DNA of 64,000 nucleotides, taken from Mesostigma viride (taxonomy: Eukaryota; Streptophyta; Mesostigmatophyceae; Mesostigmatales; Mesostigmataceae). The stretch lies in the NCBI GenBank assembly GCA_009746045.1, contig RPFO01000276.1, forward strand, positions 3,692,193 through 3,756,192. Reading direction: 5' to 3'. The position numbers and the translations under genes are program-made. Positions 12,014 through 23,400 of this stretch are shown one piece after another. The notes under the pieces are model-generated. The model ran no database searches, had not been told where the DNA came from, and saw only the letters and a program-made list of their open reading frames with translations. Every line of letters begins with the position of its first letter. Within the stretch, counting starts at the first letter, position 1.

Positions 12014-13239
12014 ATGTCTGCAGAAAAACTCCCTCCTTACGACAGCGGGACTAGCTTGGAAACATGCGAGAAGATGCTTGACAAGTCTTTAACGAAGAGT
12101 GCGTTTCGTCGAATGCCGCTGAGCTTTCTCTATAGTGAAACTGGTACCTGGAGGAAATACGTGGCCAAATTACTGCAGTTCTGGTTGCGGAAGCGTACTC
12201 TTCGTGGCTGGTGTGCTCACGTATCCCACGTGCCCTGCCACGTGCTCATGCCCCCAGCAGATCCCTTTCTGAAGTACATGATAGACGCCATGGAGAAAGC
12301 GGGATGTCCGCTAAACAGGAGTTTTTTCCGATGCGAAAAATGCCCTCCAGGGTGCTCCGGGGGATTCCGTCCACCAGACGGAGTAAGTGGCACACGGGCA
12401 CATTTGGCCAATGGGCGTGTGAGGGCAAGTCACTGAGGGAAGACCTAATGCTTGCAACAAGGGCAACCCTCATAAGCTAATAGCTCCAGCAAAGGCTTCT
12501 TGCCCTTCCTACTATGTTTCATTCCGTCGCGCTTTCTTCCTAACGCCATTCTGGCTCGAGCTTCCCAATGTTGTTGCATGCATCATCTGAAGCATGCCTC
12601 ACCCTAGGCGAATTACCTTGGCCAGCGGCAGCAGTGCGGTCCTTTGTCACGCCACTAACTTATCCCATCCCGGAGAAACGTGGTCTTGCTGCCTTAATTG
12701 TCAACATGGCCCCGATCCAAGTCGTAACCCTGCTGCCCTATTCAAAGTCACCCCTTATTGAAAACATGCCCCCCCCCCCCCCCCCCCCCCCCCCCTTTGT
12801 CCAGGTGGTGATCTGCAGCAACGCGGTGCGCCTGCAGGAGGAGGTGGACACCACGTTGCGCCACGAACTGATCCACGCATATGACCACTGCCGCGCGGCA
12901 CAGCTCCAATGGAGCAATTGCGAGCACCACGCGTGCAGCGAGGTGGGGGGACGGGGTGGTTATGGGGGCAGTGGTTGATGATGTGGGAGGGGGGGGGGAG
13001 GGGGAGGGGGGAGCGTGAAGCGAGGTGGGAGGATGGGGTGATTACGTGTGTGTGCATATCTGCGGTTACGTGCAGCGAGGTGGGCGGTTTGTGTGTATAT
13101 GTGTGGGGGGTGGCGGGAGGAAGGGTGAGGATGGAAGTTTGCTGACAGGTGGATGGGGAATGTGGTTTGGTTGTGCGAGCAGCAAGGTGGGCGGGTGGGT
13201 GGGAATGCTGCAGGTTTCCAGTCGCTGTTGGTGAGCAGC

Positions 13240-13298
<59 letters not shown>

Positions 13299-15278
13299 AT
13301 GTGTGTGTGCGTGTCTGCGGCAAGGTGGGAGGTATGGGGTGTGCAGAGAGGTAGGGGTGGGGTGTGTGGACAGGTAGGGGTGGGGGTGGGGGTGGGGGTG
13401 GGGGTGGGGGTGGGAATAAGGGCCTTATAGAGGTGGGAGTGAGGAGACGGGGGCCACGCCAGATGGCCTTGCGGTAGCCCCCTTAAGGGATGAGCATTAG
13501 ATAGCCCACTCAACAGGGACGGATGCGAGAGGGTGAATGGATGGTTCTCTTACAAGTGGCCTCACACTTGGGCGTGAGACCGCTGTGAGTATGTGTTTGC
13601 TGTTATCGGAATGGGTTCCCTTTGTCCTCATAGAGGCCGTAGTAGTATGACACCTTCAACTGGCCACCCCTGGATGACCCCCCGGTGTACATCCCTGGTG
13701 GCAAACCGATGGGCGGCACCAGGTCGCGACGTGCGTTATGTGATGACAGCGAGAATGTCAGCGTGCCAAGTGTCACCACACGGATGCCCGCTGCTCTTGC
13801 GCATTCCGGGTGCATGGCTGGGTGATGGGTGCACGGCAGACAGGCCGTCGAGTCATGATGCTTCGAGAGGGAGCTGGGGGGCCTAGGCAGGCCGCCGTCT
13901 AGACCGGAATATTCGTTCTGTTTTAGACGGCCTGATCGTGCTTCTCTAGCATACCGATGGCACAATAGCCGGCCCTTGCCGGGTCCATGGGACTAATGCT
14001 TGTGCGGGGGGCGCCGTAGTCACGTAACAGGTTCTTGGAACAGTTGGCGGGAGACCGGACTACCGTAGAGAAAAAAGCACATTTTGGCGAGCTAATATTT
14101 TTTTTTGCGTTGGGAGCATCGGATTTTGCTCCGTGCCACCCAAATACAGTATTGACCATCCCTGGCATGTGACATTCTGCATTCAGATTCTGAGTGCCCT
14201 CATCGAGATCTATCGATTGCACCACTAAGACTTAAGTTTGGACCCCCCATCGTCCCCCTTGGTTGTCGTAACTTACAGCCATTTTCACCTGCCTTGTTGC
14301 CATAGCGTCACCCAACCGGAAATGGAGTTTCCGGTATCTACGGTATGATCCAGGATCCTCTCGCATCGCAGTATCTGTCGATTGCGCTACTCAAAATAAG
14401 ATTTGAAGTTGATTATTAAGCCCCGGATTCCTGTAGTAAACCTGCCAACTGTTTCACTTGCCAAAGTTCCTAACAACTTTTCTGCCCGGTGTTGATGTGC
14501 TTTCTGGCCCTTGCGCCCATGTATTGTTGCTGCCATCCGTGTGTGTGTTTCCTCCTTGCCGCTGGCATCCGCACCTGCCCCTGTGTGTCCCAGATCCGTG
14601 CGGCCAACCTGAGCGGCGACTGCTCCTTCTTTAACGAGCTCATGCGCGGAAACTTAGGCTTTTTCGGACATCACCAGGTGAGGGGGCAGGGGGTAAGGGG
14701 GCGGTGGTTGTTGCAAATGGGAGTCATCTAGAGTGTGGGTGGGGAAGTCGATTGGAATACGTGACGGGGGGGGGGGGGGGGGGGGGTTGTAACGCCAAGC
14801 GTGCTGCTGAGTGCCTCTTACACACAAGCACACAAGTACGCAGCTGCACAAGCGGAGAATGGGACGAGTACACCAGTACTGCCACACAACATCTGCGCGG
14901 CCACACACAACATCTACGCGAGCACGCAGGAACCAGCACGTACGTTGGTCCGTGAGCTTTTGCGCGTACGTTTGACACAGTGAGAAGTCCCATGTTGCGC
15001 CCATACACACACGGGCACGCATGCCAAGCCACCTTTCTGTTTCATACATGCCCACGCGCAAAAACATGCACACAACACGCAGACTCACGCAGCTCGAGCA
15101 CGTGCATGCCGAATGCCCCCCCCTCTGGTGCTCCCTATGGCAGAAATGCGTGCGGCGCCGTGCCCAGATTTCGGTGGAGATGAACCCCTGCTGTTCCAAG
15201 GAGGCGGCGCGTGCGGCCGTCGACGCCGTCTACGAGCGCTGCTACAAGGACACCGCACCCTTCGACCGCGTGCCGTGA
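12014..15278 (+). CDS. ATP23: Mitochondrial inner membrane protease ATP23 (peptidase M76)
   Basis: Five exons: 12014-12098, 12258-12382, 12805-12942, 14594-14677 and 15144-15278. They join in phase to a 188-residue protein, within the family's usual size. Exon 1 gives the CEKML..SL start and exon 2 the PFLKYM...FRCEKC segment. Exon 3 carries the zinc motif HELIHAYDHC (HExxH at residues 90-94) and HHACSE. Exon 4 gives IRAANLSGDC, and exon 5 the C-terminal Cys-rich CYKDTAPFDRVP end. In characterised eukaryotes ATP23 acts in the intermembrane space, processes mitochondrial Atp6 and helps F1Fo assembly. The many conserved Cys fit import by the disulfide relay rather than a cleaved presequence. 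The first intron (12099-12257) is open in frame and easily missed; keeping it would insert 53 non-conserved residues. The TCTATAAAA string just before the ATG is at an unusual distance for a TATA box. Confidence 0.92.
12943..13470 (+). repeat. G-rich repeats with donor-site copies, (GT)n and (GGGGTG)n, in ATP23 intron 3
   Basis: The intron starts with degenerate copies of its own donor context AGCGAG|GTGGG at 13024/13025, 13079/13080, 13186/13187 and 13324/13325. A perfect GT run follows at about 13241-13298, and a GGGGTG run at about 13376-13413. Confidence 0.8.
14764..14787. repeat. Poly-G tract
   Basis: Uninterrupted G run in the last ATP23 intron. Confidence 0.95.
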
Positions 15279-16127
15279 GCGAGGCGCAGCGCTATATATA
15301 GCGCCACATGGTAGTTGCCACAATGAAGCGCCACCACGCGAGAGGTTCTATTTGCTGGGCCATGCAGGTTGGTATGTCCAGTACCACACGGGTCACTATA
15401 CCCTGTGCGGTCATCATGGGTCGCTATGTGTGGCGCCACGTGGCATAGTACAGAGACAGTTGCATGGAGCCGTGCCAGGTGCCGTTGAGGGAGATGGCGC
15501 GAGCAGCCATGATGTGTCGGCCCAGTTGTGTGGCGCGAGGGAAAGGGCATTGTCGAGGCATGGCGATGGCCCTGATGTGTGGCCACCGAAAAAGCCTATC
15601 GGACAGAGTGTGGGGGCAGCGGACCCATGCAAGGGTTGCCGCCATGAAGCCTAGCCTTCATGGCCCACTCTTTGTGGTCTCTGACATTCCGTTCCCTGGC
15701 GCACGTGCATGAGGCTGCAACCTGCATGGGTCAAGCGGCCCCGATGCCACCAAGCAACTGTTGCCGGCGCATGCGTCGTTGAGACTTGCAGAATATGACG
15801 ACAATATAGATGGCAATAACAACGGGGCGTGTCGAGCTGAGCATGCACATTGACCTGCCTACTTGCCTGCCCACCCAGCTATGGGTGCATTGGGTTGCCA
15901 GGTAGAATGATTCTACGTCTGCCCGCATAAGGAATGCGTGCAACTTGAGGATCACAGTTGCGGAGAAGGCGCCGCACGGGGCGCCGCCCGGCGAGCCTGG
16001 CTCACTGCCAAACCTGGCTGATTGATGTATAGTGCCATTGATCATGTCTATCAATCGGATTCTCCACCATCTCCACCCTTCATCGATAGACGGGACGAGT
16101 GCTTGATGTGCATGCAACTACATACTC
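15279..16127. other. No gene recognised
   Basis: Begins just after the ATP23 stop codon. A GCGCTATATATAGCGC palindrome lies at 15288-15303. No exon with motif or phase support is visible on either strand. Confidence 0.4.
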
Positions 16128-16654
16128 ATGGGCCTCGAGTAGATTAGCCTCATGGGCCTCGTGTAGATTAGTCAGGCTTAGCCTAGCATGTGGCCCACGC
16201 GCATGTGCGCCCATAATGGCCCCCATGGAAGATGCCTTCAGTATTTAGCTACGCTATGCCTACAATGGGACCTCCAATGGATGTTGCAGTCAGCATTTAG
16301 CCATGCTATGCCTAAGCAGGGAGCTACTCTCTGCTGAGATGCCATGTGTTTACCAGCTATAGCCTCTAGCCACATACCTTCCACCCCAGATGTCATGCAA
16401 GCCTTCTAGGCCCTCTCCTCAAGCCGCCTTGTGTGCCTGTGCTTGTTTAGGAGGCATGAACCATCATGGCGGTGCAGGTGCACCTTGTACATGTGCACCC
16501 AGAGCAGGTGATAGTTGTACATCCTACACCTGCAGGTTGTCGCCCTGATTGTATTACAAACCCATAGATGCCCCTTTCTCAGGGCTATGTGTTACATATG
16601 CTCCCCGGCCACGGAGCTATGATTTTAATTAATTAATTAATTAATGGGCCTCGA
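16128..16654 (+). mobile_element. 5'-truncated non-LTR retroposon with 11-bp TSD
   Basis: An 11-bp direct repeat ATGGGCCTCGA at 16128-16138 and 16644-16654 bounds a 505-bp insert (16139-16643). The insert ends in the hairpin GCTCC-CCGGCCAC-GGAGC and a tail of TTAA units. Its 3' part resembles that of the element at 39249-40477: both have a GCAGGGAG.ACTCTCTGCTGAGA block and a GGGCTATGTG.TACATA block before the hairpin. No ORF remains. The end structure and TSD fit target-primed reverse transcription. Confidence 0.85.
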
Positions 16655-17415
16655 TCCGCGTGCATGGTGCCAACTTCGTGTATAAGAACCAGGGAGCTAG
16701 TATATAGCTAGTCCGCGATCCGAGAGGAAAGGTGCATTTGAAGCGTACCAGGGATCGTTGCCGCGTGGCAATGTCTAGGAGCTTATACCGGCATGCAGGA
16801 TGTCCAGAGGACCGACGTGTACATGTTGCCAACGACCTTGGGACGACTGGGACGTGGATGGGTGTTGACGGACGGGGCCGGAAATCGAGGGAAAATAATA
16901 TTAACATGCAAACAATATTAGAAAACGATCAAAGAGATCAATGTGAACTGGCCGCTTGTCTAGACAGGTACGTCTCGATCCTTGATTTCTTTTCGTTCTG
17001 TTTGGAATTCATGTATACATTGCATGCACAAGATATCAAAAGGCAATCACTCTTATGTACATCGATAGAAATTTTCTAAAACACATTGGTCAACCAACTC
17101 CTTCATGCATGTTTTCCGTATACGTTTTGGTCAAAAAAGACGACATGGAGGGCTGTCCCCTGTACTATCTGGACCCTGGGTCAGAATCATAGATGTACGT
17201 AAGTCCACCATGAGCCACACATCCAGCACAGCTAGATACAATCTTTCAAGAGTGTGATGCGCATACATACTCACATCCCCAATGAACCACGAGGTCCGCA
17301 ATTTGAGAAAAAGCCACAATCCTCTTCTGCACTTCATGGCGGCGTAACACATCTCGAAGCTGATTCAAAACCAAGCACAAATGTCAATCACAGCCCAGCT
17401 TTCGCCACACCATCT
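16655..17415. other. No gene recognised
   Basis: One open frame at 16732-17079 (+) has no recognisable motif, and I do not call it. This may be the 3' flank of the phosphopantetheinyl transferase gene on the minus strand. Confidence 0.35.
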
Positions 17416-20400
17416 TCACTCCTCCATGGCTAGTAGCGTGTCGTGCCGTGCGTCCAGGCGGCAGCCGGTCCACAGGGAGGGGGAGGAGCATCCGACGGCC
17501 ATCACGTGCCGCCCTGTCAGAACGGTGGGTGACCCCTTGCCAGGTATACTTCTACACAATGTCACGCGGAAGGGCGCCATCTCTCGCTTGTTGTCGCTGC
17601 CATCTGGCACGCCCAGCCCATCTGCCGCAACAAGATAATGGCAATCATGTAGTGAAAGATATCAAGCCGAGGCATTAACATATTTGAGTCTGGTAGGTAA
17701 CAGTTGCCATATTTCCTTCTTGCGCAAAAAGATGTTATCCTGTGCATGGGGCACACATTAAAGAGCTTGAGCACAGTTGATAGGCTAAGCGAAGCAGTAT
17801 AAAAAGGCAGAGGTTATTAGGTGCAGAAGACACGAATGCGTATACTCCAATCAGGCACGGCCAATTAGGACAGTAGAACCAGGTCAAACCTGATAATTGA
17901 TTGAGTAAAGAGGAGAACCCGGGGCACATACTAAAATCTATACCTACTCAAAACCCACAACTGGGAAACAAAGGCAGCGCACCCACGACCATCGACTGTC
18001 ACCCGTACCGACTGCCGACGTGACTCCGCGGCAAACACCAATGGCAAAACTGCGCGCGCTGCTGCCATTTGTCCCCTCCTCCCCCGCATCATCCTCCAGC
18101 GTGTAGCGCATGAGCAGGTGCCGCCAGGGGTAGGGCGTCGCCGACGTGCGACCCGACCGCTCCAGGTCGTTGGAGATGGCTTGCAGGGACCGAGCCATGC
18201 CGGGCGGGGGGGACACATCCACCTCATTTGGCGGTGAGGCACCTTTGTCCGACATTTGGACAAATTTGCGGGTCACAAACACCTCGATGGTTTGGGGCTG
18301 TGGGAGCGCAAGTGTCCAGGGATTGGGGGCCGAAATTGGGGTTGGGCCATACACCATCACACACAGGGAGATTACTGGCAGCCCAATCAGACACACACTT
18401 AGACCTCAAATGAAAAGGGCACATCCACTAGAGCAAGGTAAGGGTCAGGTGTTTTGAGGCGGTAAGCTGGAATCCATCCATGCCCCCATCCGTACCGGTG
18501 ACAACTTGGTACTGGCAATGGTGTCATGGGCGATGCGGTGAGAGCCAGCAGCAGTCGCACCCTGCACTACCCTGCGCATGCAAATGTTATACAGTTGTGT
18601 AAATAAAAGAGCATCGCAGGCGGCATGTGCCCAGGAGAAAAAGCGAATGTTGACCGTTCCATGAATTACGATGATTGATTGGCAGGGACTGGAGTCCCCT
18701 GTCCATGCCTCTCCACCACCAATCCCTGAAATAATTATCTCTTAAAACACAGTCAATATATCAAATCAATCTAATATAAATCTTTTTACCCTACCTGGTC
18801 GCTAACAGACCCGTCCGGGACCATCTCCTGGAAGAGCTGCCGGCTGCACGTGGCCTCCACGGCGTCCTCAAAGTGGACCGAGAAGTTGGACAGGCCCACG
18901 CCCGCGATACCACGCCCGTCCGCCTTGACCAAGGACTCCTGGGCAACAACGCACAGCAAGCAGACAGGCGAGGGAGTTCAAGCACACACACACGCCCGGT
19001 CGGTTGCTGTAGCCAAGAACTAGGGAGAGAAGGCGATAGACTGGCAGGTACCTGCAGATGCATCATCCGTGCTCATAATTTGCAGCTGTGTTGCCCACGG
19101 GCCGCCATCCGCAACCACCTCGAACCTGTTGGTTCCGATGTCCTTTCTCATGAGGTGGCTCTGCTGGGATTCCCCCACCCGGGACTAGCAGCCTTGCAAG
19201 ACAGCCAAGACGCCATTCCCTTTGGACTAGAAGCCTTGCAAGGCAGCCCAGCCACCATTCCCTTCGGACTAGCAGCCTTGCAAGGCAGCCAAGACGCCAT
19301 TCCCTTCGGACTAGCAGCCTTGCAAGGCAGCCAAGACGCCATTCCCTTCGGACTAGCAGCCTTGCAAGTCAGCCAAGACGCCATTCCCTTCGGACTAGCA
19401 GCCTTGCAAGGCAGCCAAGACGCCATTCCCTTCGGACTAGCAGCCTTGCAAGGCAGCCAAGACGCCATTCCCTTTGGACTAGCAGCCTTGCAAGGCAGCC
19501 AAGACGCCATTCCCTTCGGACTAGCAGCCTTGCAAGGCAGCCAAGACGCCATTCCCTTTGGACAAGCAGCCTTGCAAGGCAGCCAAGACGCCATTCCCTT
19601 TGGACAAGCAGCCTTGCAAGCCAAGACGCCATTCCCTTTGGACTAGCAGCCTTGCAAGCCAAGACGCCATTCCCTATGGACTAGCAGCCTTGCAAGCCAA
19701 GACGCCATTCCCTTTGGACTAGCAGCCTTGCAAGGCAGCCAAGACGCCATTCCCTTTGGACTAGCAGCCTTGCAAGGCAGCCAAGACGCCATTCCCTTCG
19801 GACTAGCAGCCTTGCAAGGCAGCCAAGACGCCATTCCCTTTGGACTAGCAGCCTTGCAAGGCAGCCAAGACGCCATTCCCTTTGGACAAGCAGCTTTGCA
19901 AGCCAAGACGCCATTCCCTTTGGACTAGCAGCCTTGCAAGCCAAGACGCCATTCCCTATGGACTAGCAGCCTTGCAAGTCAGCCAAGACGCCATTCCCCT
20001 GAGGCCACGGATCCCGTGGTGGTTAAGTGCACCTGTGTAACTGACCCCTTATACATCCCCCAGACATCCACAGAGCGAGAGATAACCAGAGGATTTCCCT
20101 TGTGAAGTGGCCACAGGCTTTCCCTTGCCACATGGTAAAAGGCATCCCTGCAGTGACCCCGCCGCCACACTTCTGTGCTCATTTGTTAGGCATGAGGCCC
20201 CGATTAACAGCCAGGGGCAGCAGGATTTCTGCGATGTCGCTATAATAATAAAGATTGGTAGTACGGTAGAACAGATATATGTAGCTTTACAATACGGCTT
20301 TGATCAGTGACCATCCTGTCATATATCTTCATTAAACAACAATGCCGCTGCTGTCACCCCTCCCATGCACTTCCGCACCAATCTCAAGGACCCCCCCACC

Positions 20401-23400
20401 TTGAGCACCATCCCCCCACCTTGCTCTTTCGATAACCCATCTTCCCCCATCCTCCCTTCGCTACGTGCGTGGTTCCTCTCCTGATGACCATCCATCACCA
20501 CGCTATGGCCCCGCTCCCTCCTTTTCAAGAACCCTCCCCCCTTGAACACTGTCCCCTAATGCTTCCCACCCCCTACGCACCTTGAGAGTCATCACTTGTT
20601 GGGCCCTATTCTCTCCTTGCGCCCCTTGGCCACTTATTGAGTACCAATCAGTCACAGCCCTTGGGTTACCCTATGGGTTGCCGATCCGTCGGCGTCCACG
20701 CCTCCCTCCCCTCCACCACCACCCTCTCACATCGTGCCCCCTCCCCTCCCCTTCCATGCCATCTCCCCACCTAGAGCGTCTGACCCCTCACCATCGGAAT
20801 GTGCATCATGCCCTTTCCTTCAGCATCCACACCATAAAAGGACTGCCCCACCTTGAGTGCCCACAGCCTGGAATGCTGTTTCCACCTCGCGCGTCCATAC
20901 CCTCACCACATCACCTGATCGCCTCACCTTGAGTGTCCACATCTCCCACGCCACCCATCCCATCATCCCCTCACCTTGAGCGTCCACATCTCGAGGAAGC
21001 GCTCATGCATGCACGTGCCGCCATTCACGCGGTGGACGGGCATGGCCAGCAGAGCCCGCACTTCCTCGGGGCTGCACCAGCGGCGCGCCACCCGCAGCAG
21101 CTTGTCGCGGTCGTTGGCCGTCAGGCGCTGAAGCTCCTCCACATCCACGCCGATCTGGGGAGATAGACGGGAGGGGGGGGGGGGGGGAAGGGCAGGGGGG
21201 TGTCCAGAGAGGGTAGGCGAGGGCATGAAGGGGGGATGACGAATTAGAAATGGGTTGCAAGAGGTACAGTAGGGCAGAAAGTGTGTAGAAAAGGCTGGGG
21301 GAGAGATGAAGGAAAGGTAGGAAGGGGCAAGAAGGGGTAGGAAGGGGTAGGGTTAGTCTGTTGGGAGGGGCAGTGCGGTCCATATGCGGTGCAGGCATCA
21401 CGGCCGTGGGTAAATGGGGGGTAGAGAGGGGTAGAGAGGGGTAGCGAGGGGTAGAGAGGGGTAGAGAGGGGTAGAGAGGGGTAGAGAGGGGTAGAGAGGG
21501 GTAGAGAGGGGTAGAGAGGGGTAGAGAGGGGTAGAGAGGGGTAGAGAGGGGTAGAGAGGGGTAGAGAGGGGTAGAGAGGGGTAGAGAGGGGTAGAGAGGG
21601 AAGAGAGGGGTAGAGAGGGTAGAGAGGGGTAGAGAGGGGTAGAGAGGGGTAGAGAGGGGTAGAGAGGGGTAGAGAGGGGTAGAGAGGGGTAGAGAGGGGT
21701 AGAGAGGGGTAGAGAGGGGTAGAGAGGGGTAGAGAGGGGTAGAGAGGGGTAGAGAGGGGTAGAGAGGGGTAGAGAGGGGTAGAGAGGGGTAGAGAGGGGT
21801 AGAGAGGGGCAGAGAGGGGTAGAGAGGGGAAGAGAGGGGTAGAGATGGGTAGAGAGCGACAGAGATGGGTAGAGAGGGGTAGAACGAGGGAGCACACACA
21901 CGGGCCACTTACCTGGGCATCCCCTCCACACACACAGGACAACGGTCATCCGGTGTCAAGGGCATGCCCCTCCCAGTTACAAATCCCAACCAGGATGTGA
22001 ATGCATGGTCATGCTCCCGAGCTCCTGAGCTCCCACGCACCCTGCCTATTTGCCCATAGGCCACCCATACACCGCATGGCATCCACCCATCTCATCGCTA
22101 GGATGCAAAGCACGTCGCCGCATTCCCCCGCTCACGCTTCGCAACCGCCGACTGCCACGCCACCGTCCCCATCAGTTGTACTGTGTAGTTCTACTCAGTA
22201 CCCTAAATCCTAGTGTGGACGCCGCGCCGTCAGCATCTTTGCTGCGACGGAATCTTGTGAACGGCATCTAGCGTCGCGCCGAGGAATCTCGGACTATGTT
22301 AAGCAAGTCCAATGCACGATGATAAGTTAATGAGAAATAAATGCAACGTGACGGCGGACGAGGTAGCCGCCTGCGTGTTCCTCTGCGTAGCACCAAAGCA
22401 CTTGCCTCTCGACGAAGAGCGTTGGTATCCAAAACACATTATTGCAACTTGTACTCAAGAAAGAACATTTTCAAAAATGTTCCGGACGGGCCTGACAACG
22501 CCGTCGTCGAAAATCAAACACAAAATCAAGCTGCCGAATCTCGGAGCCCTGGGCTCGAAGGGCGTGGGCACACTTCGCAAGCCCACCGCGAGCGAGATTC
22601 AGAGGAATCTGAACGAAGAATTTGCCAAGCAGGATAGCCCCGCAGTGGTGGACACTGCGGCGGAGGAAACTGCACCTGCAGCTGCCCGTGCAGCGGAGCT
22701 GCCAAGTGGATCACAGGCGGCTGGGCTGCGCACTGCAAGCCTAGACCGTGCTGCCCGCATCCTCTGGATGAAGGAGCAAAAGGTGATCGAGGAGCGAATT
22801 CCTGCGCCGATTCCAGCGGCTCCTGAGCCATCAGAGAAGGTGAAAGAACAGTTTATTTTGAACCTGCGCAAGTGGCACAGTGATGTCCAAGACATGGTAG
22901 CCAAGCCTATCGAATTGCTGAGGCGCAATCGGCTGGCCACCGAGGGTTACAAGGTCGTATCCGACCTGATCGAGATAGCCTACAAGGAGGACCGGAGCTG
23001 GGAAGAATTCATGGCTAGCCTTGAGAAGAATCTCCTGAAGACGGGGCTAATGCGCCTCGTCGCAGATGCAGTGAGTATTCTAAAGTTTGATCTGAATCGG
23101 AAGGTAGACATCAGCCAGGCAACGCTCGACTACGAGCAGAAACTGGCGTTGTCGTCCTGCTCGCCAGGTGACGCCTTCTCGGTGGTAATGTTTCTGGCAA
23201 AGGGCATCATGTCTGGTAGCCTGTCTGAGTCCGCCCTCCAGGGCATGTCGGGAACACTGACTGTCGACAAGCTAGCAAATAGGGCAGAGGCTTTCCAGAT
23301 TATTCGCAATTCTGTTGCTGTGCCGGCTGCCGCCAAGGCATTGGTGGCAGCGGGCATTTCTGACCCTCTTTCCTCTGCTGCAGCGCCCATTGCAAGAATT

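Noticed and set aside
12099-12257. Reading ATP23 exon 1 straight through to 12436
   Set aside because: It would insert 53 residues absent from the family; splicing at GTGCGT...CCCCAG gives the expected join in phase.
19060-19146. Exon-like segment on the minus strand ([14 protein letters not shown])
   Set aside because: It would fall between the WTLK and [10 protein letters not shown] exons, which join directly in phase to give the conserved motif; inserting it would break the enzyme.
18873-19928. 14-residue repeat protein in the 19 kb minisatellite, and CRISPR-like appearance
   Set aside because: Units are contiguous with no unique spacers, unit length varies (42/38 bp), and it lies in an intron of a eukaryotic gene.
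21003-21942. Frames of 180-300 codons rich in Pro/Leu/Ser/Thr/Tyr
   Set aside because: Translation of the 10-bp GTAGAGAGGG array; 10-bp units cycle through frames, so all three are open.
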